A DNA stretch of 64,000 nt from assembly GCF_039541875.1 (NCBI RefSeq), contig NZ_BAABHB010000001.1, positions 248,001-312,000 of the forward strand, in the 5' to 3' direction. Shown here piece by piece: positions 43,408 to 52,417 of this stretch (positions within the stretch are counted from its first letter, which is position 1; the number at the start of each line of letters is the position of its first letter). Under the pieces are notes generated by a model. The model made no database searches. It saw nothing but the letters and a program-made list of their open reading frames with translations, and was not told where the DNA came from. Both the position numbers and the translations under genes were made by a program. Origin of the DNA: Nibrella viscosa (GTDB lineage Bacteria > Bacteroidota > Bacteroidia > Cytophagales > Spirosomataceae).

Positions 43408-44274
43408 TTACTGCGCCCGCGCCGACATAATGGGTGCCTGTTCGTTCAGCCGGGCCACGCGAATGCCGGAAAACGATTTGTTCCCCTGCACGTAATCGGC
43501 AAGCGGCTGCTTTGTAATCATCACTGCGCCGTATTCCGAGGACGCATGGAGAAGGTAAGGCCGGCCGTTTTGCCAGACCACCAAGCCAACGTGCTTCATG
43601 TCCAGACCCGTCCGGGCAGCGGTCAGCATCACAATATCCCCTTCTTTCAATCGGCTTTCAACGGCCGGAATCTGCTTCTTTGGGATAAACCAGAACGCCT
43701 GCCGGCTGATGGTTGCTTCGCATTCGGCAATCTGCCGGTACACGGTTGAGTCGCTCAGTTTGGGGTACTTCCAGGTGCAGGCCGTCATGTACGAGACCGG
43801 CTTGGACACCTGAATACCGCCGATTTCGCCGGTAACATCGCGAATCAGGCCCTGCCGTTCGTTATCGATCAGCCATTCCGAAAAATAGTGCAGGCGGCTG
43901 GCATAGCCGTTTATAATGCCGTTGCGGTACCGGATGTTGGTCAGGTATTTCTGAAAAAGCTGATTGTATTGGGTGAGGTTCTGTTTGTCGCCTAACTCGT
44001 GCCAGCCCAGGGCCAGCGCCATAGCAATTTCCACAAACGTAGTACAGTCGAACTCCCGGAAGTTGACGACCAGTTTTTCTTCCGGATTACGGTCCAGGGT
44101 ATGCGCTACGTAGGGTCGGCCCAGAAAGGTTTTACCGATGGCAACGGCTGTTTCTGCCGGGGTTTTCCCGGCCCCAACGGTCACCTGCCGAATGTCGGAG
44201 ACGACGGGTTCCTGCGCTAAAGCAGAAAAAGGTATGCTGAAAAGAAGGAAAAGCGTAATAAACGTTCTGGTCAT
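43408..44274 (-). CDS. DUF1460 (amidase-like NlpC/P60 superfamily) secreted protein
   Basis: This 288-residue protein has a signal peptide (1-20, ending SALAQ) and the DUF1460 pattern: IGKTFLGRPYVAHTLD, FREFDCTTFVEIAMALA with the candidate catalytic cysteine, and VGLVVWQNGRPYLLHASSEYGAV with the histidine. The fold is a papain-like cysteine hydrolase related to N-acetylmuramoyl-L-alanine amidases, so a role in peptidoglycan or peptide trimming in the periplasm is likely. It is transcribed alone. Confidence 0.9.
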   Translation of the reverse strand: MTRTFITLFLLFSIPFSALAQEPVVSDIRQVTVGAGKTPAETAVAIGKTFLGRPYVAHTLDRNPEEKLVVNFREFDCTTFVEIAMALALGWHELGDKQNLTQYNQLFQKYLTNIRYRNGIINGYASRLHYFSEWLIDNERQGLIRDVTGEIGGIQVSKPVSYMTACTWKYPKLSDSTVYRQIAECEATISRQAFWFIPKKQIPAVESRLKEGDIVMLTAARTGLDMKHVGLVVWQNGRPYLLHASSEYGAVMITKQPLADYVQGNKSFSGIRVARLNEQAPIMSARAQ

Positions 44275-44394
44275 TCTTCTTAGTCAGGGTTAAGTTACGA
44301 TGCACACGAAAATACAAAAGCAGCGCGAAATTGCAGCCGCTTTTGCGCATATGCTTGTATTTTAACCTGTTCTTAAGGAAAACTGTTCAGAAAT

Positions 44395-45969
44395 TCAGGC
44401 GGCTTTACTTCCGGGCGTTTCCGACGCCACATCATCCACGTCTTTGACCCGCAGCGAGAGCAAACCCGCCAGCATCATAGAGGCTCCACCCAGCAGCAGG
44501 GCATAAATCGGCTGTCCGTTGAAGAAGGTTGTCACCAGAAAGCCCAGCAGGGCAGCCGCTACAATCTGCGGAATGACGATAAAGAAGTTGAACACGCCCA
44601 TGAAGTAGCCCATTTTGGTGGCCGGCAGGGCTCCTGCCAGCATAGCGTAGGGCATTGACAGGATACTGGCCCAGGCAATACCTACACCCACCATCGACAG
44701 CAGCAGATAATCCGGATTGCTGATGACAAAGAACGACAGCAGCCCCAGCCCCCCGCAGAACAGACAGATCATGTGGGTAAACCGCCGGCTGGTGCGCCGG
44801 GCCAGCACCGGTATGCCGAACGCCACAAGGGCCGAGACGGCACTGTAGGCGGCAAAGCAGACGCCTACCCAGTCGGCCCCGTCGTTGTAGGCTCTGGAGG
44901 TGGTGTCGGTGGTGCCGTAGATATAGCTGGTCACGGCCGCCGTGGTGTAGATCCACATGGCAAACAGAGCGAACCAGGAGAAGAACTGCACCACCGCCAA
45001 CTGTTTCATGGTGGTGGGCATATTGCCCAGGTCGTTGATGATGGTGACGAAGCTGTTCTGGTAGTTGCCGCCCCGTTGAAGCATACCGGCTATGGCAAAC
45101 AGCAGCCCGATGATAATCATTCCGGCCGAGAAAATATACAGTTCCTTGTTGAGCGACTGCGTCAGGAGCCAATAGGTGAGCGTGGCCCCGAGCACAACCG
45201 CAACCAGACCGTACCGAAGCTGACGCCCACCGGTGGTGGCATACACGGCCGGGTCTCCGTAGGCAACCAGGTCCGAATGCTCCTCGGCATGGTCACCAAA
45301 AGCTTCCAGCTCTTCCGGTGAATACTCGTGCGACCGGAATACCGTCCAGAGCACCGCCAGCAGAAACACACCTCCGCCGATATAAAATGACCATTTCACC
45401 GAATTAGGAATGATACCGGCCGGGGCTTCGTTGGCTACACCGAACCAGTTGGTGAGCATATAGGGCAGGGCCGAAGCAACTACGGCTCCGGTGCCGATAA
45501 AGAAGCTCTGCATGGCAAAACCGGTTGTACGCTGCTCCGACGGCAGGTTATCGCCTACAAACGCCCGGAACGGCTCCATCGAAATGTTAATGGAGGCATC
45601 CATAATCCAGAGCGTTAGGGCCGCTACCCACAGCACCGGCGAGTTGGGCATAAAGAACAGCGCGGCCGTCGCCAGAATCGCCCCGGCCAGAAAATAGGGC
45701 CGCCGTCGACCCAGCCGTGTCCAGGTGCGGTCGCTGAAATAGCCGATAATGGGCTGCACAATCAGGCCGGTGAGCGGGGCGGCTACCCACAGAATAGGGA
45801 TATCGTCGATGTTGGCACCGAGGGTTTCGAAGATGCGGCTGACGTTGGCGTTCTGTAGCGCAAAGCCGAACTGGATGCCCAGAAAACCGAAACTCATGTT
45901 CCAGATCTGCCGGAAGCTGAGCAGCGGCTTCCGGCGCGTTCCGGCGCGGGGTGAGGTAGGGGAGGCCAT
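44395..45969 (-). CDS. SLC45/GPH-type MFS sugar transporter
   Basis: This 524-residue protein is a 12-helix MFS transporter of the glycoside-pentoside-hexuronide/SLC45 type: NMSFGFLGIQFGFALQNANV, PIIGYFSDRTWTRLGRRRPY between helices 2 and 3, MDASINISMEPFRAFVGD in the fourth and fifth helices. Homologues near GH13 and GH65 genes import maltose, maltodextrins or sucrose. Together with the two GH13 genes, GH65 and PgmB it forms the uptake and breakdown module. Confidence 0.92.
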   Translation of the reverse strand: MASPTSPRAGTRRKPLLSFRQIWNMSFGFLGIQFGFALQNANVSRIFETLGANIDDIPILWVAAPLTGLIVQPIIGYFSDRTWTRLGRRRPYFLAGAILATAALFFMPNSPVLWVAALTLWIMDASINISMEPFRAFVGDNLPSEQRTTGFAMQSFFIGTGAVVASALPYMLTNWFGVANEAPAGIIPNSVKWSFYIGGGVFLLAVLWTVFRSHEYSPEELEAFGDHAEEHSDLVAYGDPAVYATTGGRQLRYGLVAVVLGATLTYWLLTQSLNKELYIFSAGMIIIGLLFAIAGMLQRGGNYQNSFVTIINDLGNMPTTMKQLAVVQFFSWFALFAMWIYTTAAVTSYIYGTTDTTSRAYNDGADWVGVCFAAYSAVSALVAFGIPVLARRTSRRFTHMICLFCGGLGLLSFFVISNPDYLLLSMVGVGIAWASILSMPYAMLAGALPATKMGYFMGVFNFFIVIPQIVAAALLGFLVTTFFNGQPIYALLLGGASMMLAGLLSLRVKDVDDVASETPGSKAA

Positions 45970-45976
45970 AGAGGTT

Positions 45977-46060
45977 TAGTCAATAGTCGATAGTCGTTGG
46001 GCGAAAGTCTTTGGAGCTGGCAAGGAGTCAGTCCAACGTCTAACATCCAGTATCCAATGT
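45977..46060. repeat. Heptamer-phased intergenic repeat (TAGTCNN/CCAAYGT)
   Basis: The whole gap between the MFS and amylase genes can be read in 7-base units: TAGTCAA, TAGTCGA, TAGTCGT at the left (45977-45997) and CCAACGT, CTAACAT, CCAGTAT, CCAATGT at the right (46033-46060). The middle units are degenerate. The left and right arms share complementary CGTTGG/CCAACG. It abuts the amylase stop codon. Confidence 0.6.
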
Positions 46061-46063
46061 CTG

Positions 46064-47896
46064 TTACTGTATCTCCAGCACCAGCACACCGAGGGGGGGC
46101 AGCTCTACCGGAATGGCGTTGGCGGCTTTCGCCCGAACTTTCGTTTTGGTCTGAAATATATCGTTGAACTGATATGTTTTGGAACCGTCCAATTTCATAG
46201 CCTGCCAGGCTTCGGCGGGAATCCGGATGCTGGTTTTGGCCGCCTGGTCCCGGTCGAAGTTGCAGATGATGAGCAGCTTCTGCCTGTCGGAATGCCGCAG
46301 GTAGCTGTACAGCGTAGTGGCGTTGTAGCCGGGACTCTGGTTGTTGTTATTGGTGTACTGCAAATCGTAGAAGGCGCCGGTTCGGATAGCGTCGCTGGTG
46401 TTGACAAGCTGGAGCAGTTGCTGGTAAAACGCCCGTAACTGCTTTTGGTCTTTACTCAGCTTGCCGCCGTCAAACTTACCGCCGTTGACCCAGGCCTGAA
46501 ACTCCGGAATACCCCAGTAGTCGAAGATGGTAGTACGGCCGTCGTCGCCCTGAAAACCTTCCGCTTTGGTGGGGTTTACGCCCACTTCCTGCCCGAAGTA
46601 GATCATAACGGGTCCGGTGTGCAGGGTGGCCGAGAGCGTCATGGCCGGTACGGCTACCCACGGACTGCCGGCAAACTCGTTGGACGCAATACGCTGCTCG
46701 TCGTGGTTTTCCAGAAAGCGGAGCATGTGCTGCGAAAAGTCGCCTGATTCGTTTTGCCAAACCCGCGTAATCTCTTTGGCATTGCCTTTGCCTTCCATCA
46801 GCCGGCGAACCGAGTCGTACAGTCCAACCTTATCGTACAGGTAGTCGAACTTGCCGTTGAAAATATAATTGCGGTACTGCTGCGGGTTGTAAATTTCGGC
46901 AATGAAGATGATACCCGGTTTGGCAGCCTTGACCTGCGGAATGGCCCAGCCCCAGAATTCTACCGGCACCATTTCGGCCATATCGCAGCGGAAGCCGTCG
47001 ACGCCTTTTTTCGCCCAGAAGACCAGAATATCCCGCATTTTGGTCCAGGTATCGGGCACCGGGCTAAAATGCATCTGGCGGTTGTTCTGGTAATCGACGC
47101 CGTAGTTCAGTTTGATGGTTTCGTACCAGTCGTTGATGTTGGGCTGAGCGGAGAACACATCGTTGCCGGTGGCTTTGGCGGGTTGCTCTACATACTGCTT
47201 TTCGGTCTGAACGGGTGGATTAACTCCTTCCGGCACCTGAAACGCCACGCCCGGAATGTAGTAGAAGTTGTTGCCGGGGCTGAATGCCTTCGTTTTATCA
47301 TCTTTGGCTCCCAGGTCGACCACCCCTTTCGGTTTGGCGTCGGAATGATACTGACGGGCTACGTGGTTCGGCACAAAGTCAATGAGCACTTTCAAACCGT
47401 TGTCGTGCGACCGTTTCAGTAGCGCCTGAAACTCCTTCATCCGGTTTTTGACATCCACCGCCAGATCCGGATTCACATCGTAGTAATCCTTGATGGCGTA
47501 GGGCGAACCGGCCCGGCCTTTTACCACGGCCGGATGGTCCTGTCGGATGCCGTAGGCCGAATAGTCGGTCATGAGCGCGTGTTCGATCACGCCCGTGTAC
47601 CAGACATGCGAGATACCGAAGGTTTTGAGTTCCTTCAGGGCTATGTCGGTAATGTCGTTGAATTTACCGACCCCGTTTTCGTCGCGGGAGCCCCAGGGTT
47701 TGTTGGTGGTTTTCTGATTGCCGAACAGGCGGGTAAAAATCTGGTAAACGACTAATTTGTCGGAGGGAGTTGCTACAGTTGGATGCATAAGCGGTCGGGG
47801 CCTGGGTCCGGCATTAGCCGGCAGGCCGGCCAGAACAAGGCTCGTAAGAAGTAAATAGCAATAGCGTAAAAAGATTCCGGAGGGCATATCGTTCAT
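46064..47896 (-). CDS. Exported GH13 alpha-amylase
   Basis: This 610-residue protein has a signal peptide (about 1-28, ending ANAG) and a GH13 catalytic domain. The catalytic residues are visible: nucleophile D305 in GFRCDMAE, acid/base E334 in IFIAEIYN and D399 in ENHDEQ. It would hydrolyse starch-derived alpha-1,4 glucans in the periplasm or at the cell surface. It is divergent from a second GH13 gene with 188 bases between them. Confidence 0.92.
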   Translation of the reverse strand: MNDMPSGIFLRYCYLLLTSLVLAGLPANAGPRPRPLMHPTVATPSDKLVVYQIFTRLFGNQKTTNKPWGSRDENGVGKFNDITDIALKELKTFGISHVWYTGVIEHALMTDYSAYGIRQDHPAVVKGRAGSPYAIKDYYDVNPDLAVDVKNRMKEFQALLKRSHDNGLKVLIDFVPNHVARQYHSDAKPKGVVDLGAKDDKTKAFSPGNNFYYIPGVAFQVPEGVNPPVQTEKQYVEQPAKATGNDVFSAQPNINDWYETIKLNYGVDYQNNRQMHFSPVPDTWTKMRDILVFWAKKGVDGFRCDMAEMVPVEFWGWAIPQVKAAKPGIIFIAEIYNPQQYRNYIFNGKFDYLYDKVGLYDSVRRLMEGKGNAKEITRVWQNESGDFSQHMLRFLENHDEQRIASNEFAGSPWVAVPAMTLSATLHTGPVMIYFGQEVGVNPTKAEGFQGDDGRTTIFDYWGIPEFQAWVNGGKFDGGKLSKDQKQLRAFYQQLLQLVNTSDAIRTGAFYDLQYTNNNNQSPGYNATTLYSYLRHSDRQKLLIICNFDRDQAAKTSIRIPAEAWQAMKLDGSKTYQFNDIFQTKTKVRAKAANAIPVELPPLGVLVLEIQ

Positions 47897-48007
47897 AGGT
47901 TTGGTGCTAATTTACTTATTCGGCGAAAAAATAGAACCAGGCAGCCCGAAAAGCAGTGCCTGAATGGCCTGAATAAGGTGCCGGTCATCGGCGAAAATTC
48001 TCCGGAA

Positions 48008-48041
48008 TTGGTCAAAACTACGACCGGTTTGGTTTATTTTG
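48008..48041 (+). promoter_or_regulatory. Possible promoter for the GH13 gene at 48085
   Basis: A TTG at 48008-48010 and a TTATTTTG box at 48034-48041 (one base off TAnnTTTG) are separated by 23 bases and end about 44 bases before the ATG. The spacing is slightly long and the match imperfect. Confidence 0.33.
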
Positions 48042-48084
48042 GCAACTTTACCTCCGTAAATCCTATGATGACCTATAATAATCT

Positions 48085-49959
48085 ATGAAAAAACGCTTTC
48101 TGCTCCGTTTTATCGGTCTGGCAGTCCTGCTGCCGCAGCTTTTAGTCGCCCAGGCACCCGCCATCCAGCGGGTGGAGCCGACCAACTGGTGGGTCGGCAT
48201 GAAAAACCAGAGCCTGCAACTGCTGGTCTACGGCAAAAACATTGGCTCATCTACGGTGAGTCTCAACTATCCGGGCGTCCAGCTCAAAAAGGTCAATAAA
48301 GTAGAGAATCCGAATTACCTTTTTGTCGATCTGGCAATCACCCCGGCGGCCAAACCCGGCACAATGGCGCTGACTTTTGCCAACGGCAGCAACCGGACCA
48401 CCTGGCGGTATGAACTGCGCCGGAAATCGTACCAGCCACTGGGCGTGACCTCGGCCGACCTGATCTATCTGATTATGCCCGACCGGTTTGCCAACGGCAA
48501 CCCCGACAATGACAAATTCGCCGATATGCTCGACCCGAGCGCCGACCGGAGCAGTCCGTATCTGCGGCATGGGGGCGATATTCAGGGCATCATCAGCCAC
48601 CTCGATTACCTGCAGGACCTGGGCGTAACAGCCTTGTGGATGACCCCGGTGATTGAGAATGACGAGCTCCTGAAAAAAGAAGGCCCCGACCGGATGCAGG
48701 CCGGCTACCACGGCTATCATTTCACGGATCACTACAAAATTGACCGGCGGTTTGGCGGCAACGAAGCTTACCTGCAGTTGAGTAAGGCCCTGCATCAGCG
48801 CGGCATGAAACTGGTGCAGGATGCCGTGTACAACCACGTCAGCGACGACCACTGGTTCTACAAAGACCAGCCGATGAAAGACTGGTTCAACACCTGGTCG
48901 GGCTATACCAACACCTCACATAAGGAACAATCCCTGTATGATCCGCACGGAGCTCCTGCCGACCGGAAAGTGTTGCTCGATGGTTGGTTTACCCCGTTCC
49001 TGCCCGACCTGAACCAGCGGAATCCGTATCTGGCCAATTACCTGATTCAGCACGCCATCTGGTCGACGGAGATGTTCAATCTGGATGCCTGGCGGATTGA
49101 CACCTACAAATACAATGACGTGGCGTTTATGAACCGCTGCAACCAGGCCCTGCTGACCGAATACCCGAAGATTCACCTCTTTGGGGAATCGTTGGTCAGT
49201 ACGCCGGCGGGCTTATCTTACTTTGTCCGGAACACAGTTGGTTTTCCGTTCAAAAGCAATCTGCCCGGTACACTTGATTTTCCCTTATTCAATGCCATCA
49301 ACGGGGGGCTACAACAGAACTTCGGTTGGGACACGGGGGTCAGCCGGGTGCATCAGACCCTGGCGCAGGATGCCGTGTATGCTGAGCCGATGAAGCTGGT
49401 GACGTACCTGGATAACCACGACGAAAACCGCTACCTATCCGTAATTGGTGATGATCTGGACAAGTACAAAATGGGCGTGACGTGGCTGCTGACCACGCGG
49501 GGCATACCGTCGTTGTACTACGGCACCGAAATCCTGATGAAGAATGTTAAGGACCCCACCGACGCCGAGGTGCGCCGGGACTTTCCGGGCGGTTTTCCCG
49601 GCGACCGGGAGAATAAGTTTACCGCAGCCGGCCGCTCCAAGCGGGAGAACGAAGCCTTTGACTTTGTGCGGAAACTAGCTACTTACCGCCGGAACACCCC
49701 CGCCCTGCATTCCGGCAGGTTGATGCAGTATGTGCCGCAGGATGGCATCTATACGTACTTCCGGTACGATAACCGTAAAACGGTGATGGTTTCCACCAAC
49801 ACCACCGATAAAGAAATCAGCCTTGATACCAGCCGCTTTGCCGATAATATGAAAGGGTTTACCAAAGCCCGCAATGTGCTGACCGATGAGCTGGTCAATG
49901 ATCTGGGCCTGGTCAGGCTGCCAGCCAAAACCGCCCTGGTGCTGGAGCTGATAAAATAG
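48085..49959 (+). CDS. GH13 neopullulanase/cyclomaltodextrinase (SusA-like)
   Basis: This 624-residue protein has a signal peptide (about 1-22, ending LLVAQ), an N-terminal cyclomaltodextrinase beta-sandwich (about 25-120: VEPTNWWVGMKNQSLQLLVYG) and a GH13 barrel starting at SADLIYLIMPDRFANGNPDND. Catalytic residues are D339 in AWRIDTYKY, E368 in LFGESLV and D446 in LDNHDEN. The architecture matches SusA and related neopullulanases that degrade maltodextrins and cyclodextrins in the periplasm. It is the first gene of the plus-strand maltodextrin group. Confidence 0.93.
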   Translation: MKKRFLLRFIGLAVLLPQLLVAQAPAIQRVEPTNWWVGMKNQSLQLLVYGKNIGSSTVSLNYPGVQLKKVNKVENPNYLFVDLAITPAAKPGTMALTFANGSNRTTWRYELRRKSYQPLGVTSADLIYLIMPDRFANGNPDNDKFADMLDPSADRSSPYLRHGGDIQGIISHLDYLQDLGVTALWMTPVIENDELLKKEGPDRMQAGYHGYHFTDHYKIDRRFGGNEAYLQLSKALHQRGMKLVQDAVYNHVSDDHWFYKDQPMKDWFNTWSGYTNTSHKEQSLYDPHGAPADRKVLLDGWFTPFLPDLNQRNPYLANYLIQHAIWSTEMFNLDAWRIDTYKYNDVAFMNRCNQALLTEYPKIHLFGESLVSTPAGLSYFVRNTVGFPFKSNLPGTLDFPLFNAINGGLQQNFGWDTGVSRVHQTLAQDAVYAEPMKLVTYLDNHDENRYLSVIGDDLDKYKMGVTWLLTTRGIPSLYYGTEILMKNVKDPTDAEVRRDFPGGFPGDRENKFTAAGRSKRENEAFDFVRKLATYRRNTPALHSGRLMQYVPQDGIYTYFRYDNRKTVMVSTNTTDKEISLDTSRFADNMKGFTKARNVLTDELVNDLGLVRLPAKTALVLELIK

Positions 49960-49972
49960 AGGAGGAATCGTT

Positions 49973-50042
49973 TGAGAAGTTAGTGCAGTTTGAATAGTTT
50001 GGGGGAGCAAACACTTAACCAACAACCTGCGCTAACTTCTCA
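49973..50042. terminator. Long inverted repeat between GH13 and PIG-L genes
   Basis: Arms of 16 bases with one mismatch (49973-49988 with 50027-50042) enclose a loop of 38 bases that contains further short complementary pieces (GTTTG and CAAAC). It lies 13 bases after the GH13 stop and ends 5 bases before the PIG-L start, so it is a candidate terminator or mRNA processing structure. Confidence 0.5.
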
Positions 50043-50047
50043 GACTC

Positions 50048-50914
50048 ATGATGAAAGCATTGCTCCTTCAACTGCTTTTCTGTTTGCCCATTCTGGCCCA
50101 GACCGGGCCTAAAGTTCTGATCGTAACGGCTCACCCGGACGATGAAACCATGTTTCCGGTCACGGTTTTCAAGATTACAAGGGAACTGAAGGGCTCGGCA
50201 GACCTGGCCCTGGTGACCGATGCCTCCGGCGGCTTTAACGGAATGCTCGCCTCTAAATATTACGGCATGAACATGCTCGATTCCGTGATTGGCCGCAAAC
50301 ATCTGCCGCTGATCCGGAAGAAAGAGATGATGCGGGCGGGGGAAGTGATGGGCATCGGCAACTTTTTCTTTCTCGACCAGCGCGACGATTTCTACAACCG
50401 CGACCCTAAACCGTACCTGAGCGGGCAACGCTGGGATGCGACTATGGTGTCGAAGCGCCTGGATGAGCTATTAGCGAAGGGGAATTACGATTACGTATTT
50501 TGCCTGGTGCCGCACGATGGACAACACGCCCACCACAAAGCGGCCTCTATTCTGGCCTTGCGGGCGGTGCAACGGATGAGGGGCCGCAAGCCCATTGTAC
50601 TCGGCGGACAGGCCATGAACAAAGGCTATACCTTCCGATTTTCGGAACTGGAGGGCTTCCCCGAAACCCGGCTGCTGGCAGCGGCTCCGGTGTTTGAGTA
50701 CGACCGCTCCCGCACCTTTGGCGAAGACAATAAGCACAGTTACATGATTGTGGCCGACTGGGTAAAAGCCGAACATAAATCGCAGAGTGGCGACATGAAC
50801 ACCGCTATGCACCGGGGCGATTTGGAAACATTCTGGTACTTCGCCCTCAACGGTGAGGCTGGTATTCCTCAGGTGCGGCAATTGTTCGACGCGCTGAAAT
50901 CAAGTGGCTATTGA
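50048..50914 (+). CDS. Exported PIG-L family deacetylase
   Basis: This 288-residue protein has a short signal peptide (about 1-18) and the PIG-L/LmbE motif AHPDDE at 28-33, followed by zinc-site histidines in PHDGQHAHHKAA. The family removes acetyl groups from N-acetylglucosamine derivatives. Its substrate is unknown; it sits between maltodextrin genes without an obvious connection. The ATG doublet at 50048/50051 leaves the exact start ambiguous. Confidence 0.88.
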   Translation: MMKALLLQLLFCLPILAQTGPKVLIVTAHPDDETMFPVTVFKITRELKGSADLALVTDASGGFNGMLASKYYGMNMLDSVIGRKHLPLIRKKEMMRAGEVMGIGNFFFLDQRDDFYNRDPKPYLSGQRWDATMVSKRLDELLAKGNYDYVFCLVPHDGQHAHHKAASILALRAVQRMRGRKPIVLGGQAMNKGYTFRFSELEGFPETRLLAAAPVFEYDRSRTFGEDNKHSYMIVADWVKAEHKSQSGDMNTAMHRGDLETFWYFALNGEAGIPQVRQLFDALKSSGY

Positions 50915-50994
50915 GCCTGTTTTTGGTACATTTGGTCCTGGCTTACCTTTCCGGCAAAGGAATAGCGGTTTAGTAGCACATTATTCACAACCTG

Positions 50995-51672
50995 ATGACG
51001 ATAAAAGCATTTCTGTTTGACCTCGACGGTGTCATTGTTGACACCGCTATTTTTCATTATCAGGCCTGGCGCCGGATGGCCAACGAACTGGGCTTTGATA
51101 TTTCCGAAGAATTTAACGAACAACTTAAAGGTATCAGCCGCGTCGAATCGCTGGAGATCATTCTGCAGCACGGTAATCTGGTGCTGCCGGAGGAACGAAA
51201 AGCTGAACTGGCCGCGCAGAAAAATCAATGGTACCTGGAGCTGGTCAGTCGCATGACACCAGACGATATTCTGCCCGGAGTACCGGCTTTTTTCAGCCAG
51301 GTGCACGATGCCGGTATTAAAACCGCCCTGGGTTCCGTCAGCAAAAATGCCCGGCTGATCCTGGAGCGTATCGGCATGAGCAACGTCTTTGGTACGGTAA
51401 TTGACGGAAACAAAATAGCCAGGGGTAAACCCGACCCGGAAGTGTTTCTGAAAGGAGCCGAAGAACTGGGTGTTTCGCCTGCCGACTGTGTCGTTTTTGA
51501 AGATGCCGTAGCCGGTATCGAAGCGGCCAAACGCGGAGGCATGCTGGCGGTGGGTATTGGTTCTCCGAATGTGTTGACGCAGGCGGACATCGTATGGCCT
51601 TCTCTGGAGCACGTGACGGTTACCCAACTGCTCAAAAGCCTCGACCGGTCGGCGGGGTTGGATGTGTACTGA
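50995..51672 (+). CDS. pgmB: Beta-phosphoglucomutase
   Basis: This 225-residue HAD-superfamily enzyme converts beta-D-glucose 1-phosphate to glucose 6-phosphate. Nucleophile D9 and acid/base D11 lie in FLFDLDGVIVDTA; cap residues follow in RRMANELGFDIS and KGISRVESLEIIL; motif II is GSVSKNA, and KPDPEVFLKGAEELGV and VVFEDAVAGIEAAKRGGM are motifs III and IV. It uses the product of the GH65 phosphorylase encoded 0.7 kb downstream. A TACATTTG -7 box lies at 50927-50934. Confidence 0.94.
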   Translation: MTIKAFLFDLDGVIVDTAIFHYQAWRRMANELGFDISEEFNEQLKGISRVESLEIILQHGNLVLPEERKAELAAQKNQWYLELVSRMTPDDILPGVPAFFSQVHDAGIKTALGSVSKNARLILERIGMSNVFGTVIDGNKIARGKPDPEVFLKGAEELGVSPADCVVFEDAVAGIEAAKRGGMLAVGIGSPNVLTQADIVWPSLEHVTVTQLLKSLDRSAGLDVY

Positions 51673-51675
51673 TTC

Positions 51676-51758
51676 GTTTGAAGTTTGAGGTTTGAGCCGG
51701 GTGGCCGGTGCCGTTTGACGTTGAAAAGCGAAGCACCCTCAAACGTTAAACGTTAAAC
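51676..51758. repeat. Inverted array of GTTTGAR heptamers
   Basis: Three head-to-tail heptamers GTTTGAA, GTTTGAG, GTTTGAG (51676-51696) face CTCAAAC, GTTAAAC, GTTAAAC (51738-51758), with a 41-base spacer. The arms can pair as an imperfect hairpin. It begins 3 bases after the pgmB stop and ends 9 bases before the dinB-like start. Confidence 0.7.
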
Positions 51759-51767
51759 AATAAAAAA

Positions 51768-52343
51768 ATGCAAAAGCTGGAAACCGCATATCAATTGCAG
51801 GAGCGTTTGCGGACCGTACTGACTACGGTGGAAACGGAGTTTCGGCCGCTTAGTGATGAGCAGCTAAACTGGAGACCTGCCCCGGACCGCTGGAGTATTA
51901 TTCAATGTCTCCAGCACCTGAATCTGGCGGAGCGGTTTTACATCCGGAATCTGCAAAAGAAAATAGATGACCTGGGCCTGATTCAGACTATACCAACCGA
52001 CCAGCCAATTGAGTCGGACTGGGTGGGTCGGACGTTGCGCTATTCGGTCGACCCGAATACGAATCTGAAACTACCCGCACCCAGTATGATCCGGCCCCGC
52101 GCCGAACTGGATACGTACTCGGTGCTGGATCAGTTTGTAGAGCTACAGCAGTTGCTGCACGACCTGCTCGATAAGGCTATATACCTCGACTGGAACCGCA
52201 CCCGAATGATGTCTTTGTTTGGCAACTGGATAAAAATACGCGTGGGCGATGCCCTGATTATGTTAGTTTTACATACCGAACGCCATATTCGGCAAGCCCT
52301 TCGCGTAAAAGAAGAAATGACTACCTTTGCCAGAACAGCTTAA
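51768..52343 (+). CDS. DinB family protein
   Basis: This 191-residue protein has the DinB four-helix pattern: ELEKLETAYQLQE-like start, QLNWRPAPDRWSIIQCLQHLNLAERFYIRN and a C-terminal HTERHIRQALRV helix, with three histidines in positions that usually bind metal. DinB-like enzymes include thiol-dependent transferases that use bacillithiol or mycothiol. That would fit a bacillithiol-producing host (bshB1 is in this window), but no substrate can be named. Confidence 0.85.
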   Translation: MQKLETAYQLQERLRTVLTTVETEFRPLSDEQLNWRPAPDRWSIIQCLQHLNLAERFYIRNLQKKIDDLGLIQTIPTDQPIESDWVGRTLRYSVDPNTNLKLPAPSMIRPRAELDTYSVLDQFVELQQLLHDLLDKAIYLDWNRTRMMSLFGNWIKIRVGDALIMLVLHTERHIRQALRVKEEMTTFARTA

Positions 52344-52368
52344 TCTGTTAACGTGTATTAATGAGCAT

Positions 52369-52390
52369 GCGAGAACCGAAAGGTTCTCGT
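52369..52390. other. GNRA-type hairpin upstream of the GH65 gene
   Basis: A perfect 8-bp stem CGAGAACC/GGTTCTCG closes the tetraloop GAAA (52370-52389), with one further G-T pair. It lies 28 bases before the chosen GH65 start. Without a T run it is more likely an mRNA structure than a terminator. Confidence 0.6.
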
Positions 52391-52417
52391 TATGTATATA
52401 CTATAACCTGTGATGAA

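Noticed and set aside
44432..45172. Second minus-strand frame of 246 residues within the MFS gene
   Set aside because: Frame-shifted reading of the transporter coding sequence with no domain; the transporter frame has all MFS motifs.
51676..51758. CRISPR-like repeats in the pgmB-dinB gap
   Set aside because: The repeats are 7 bases long and mostly contiguous, with no unique spacers of CRISPR length and no cas genes in the window.
52361..52417. Longer start of the GH65 gene at 52361
   Set aside because: The extra 19 residues are encoded by a hairpin with a GAAA loop, and GH65 proteins normally begin near the MKHYLKHDPW segment.
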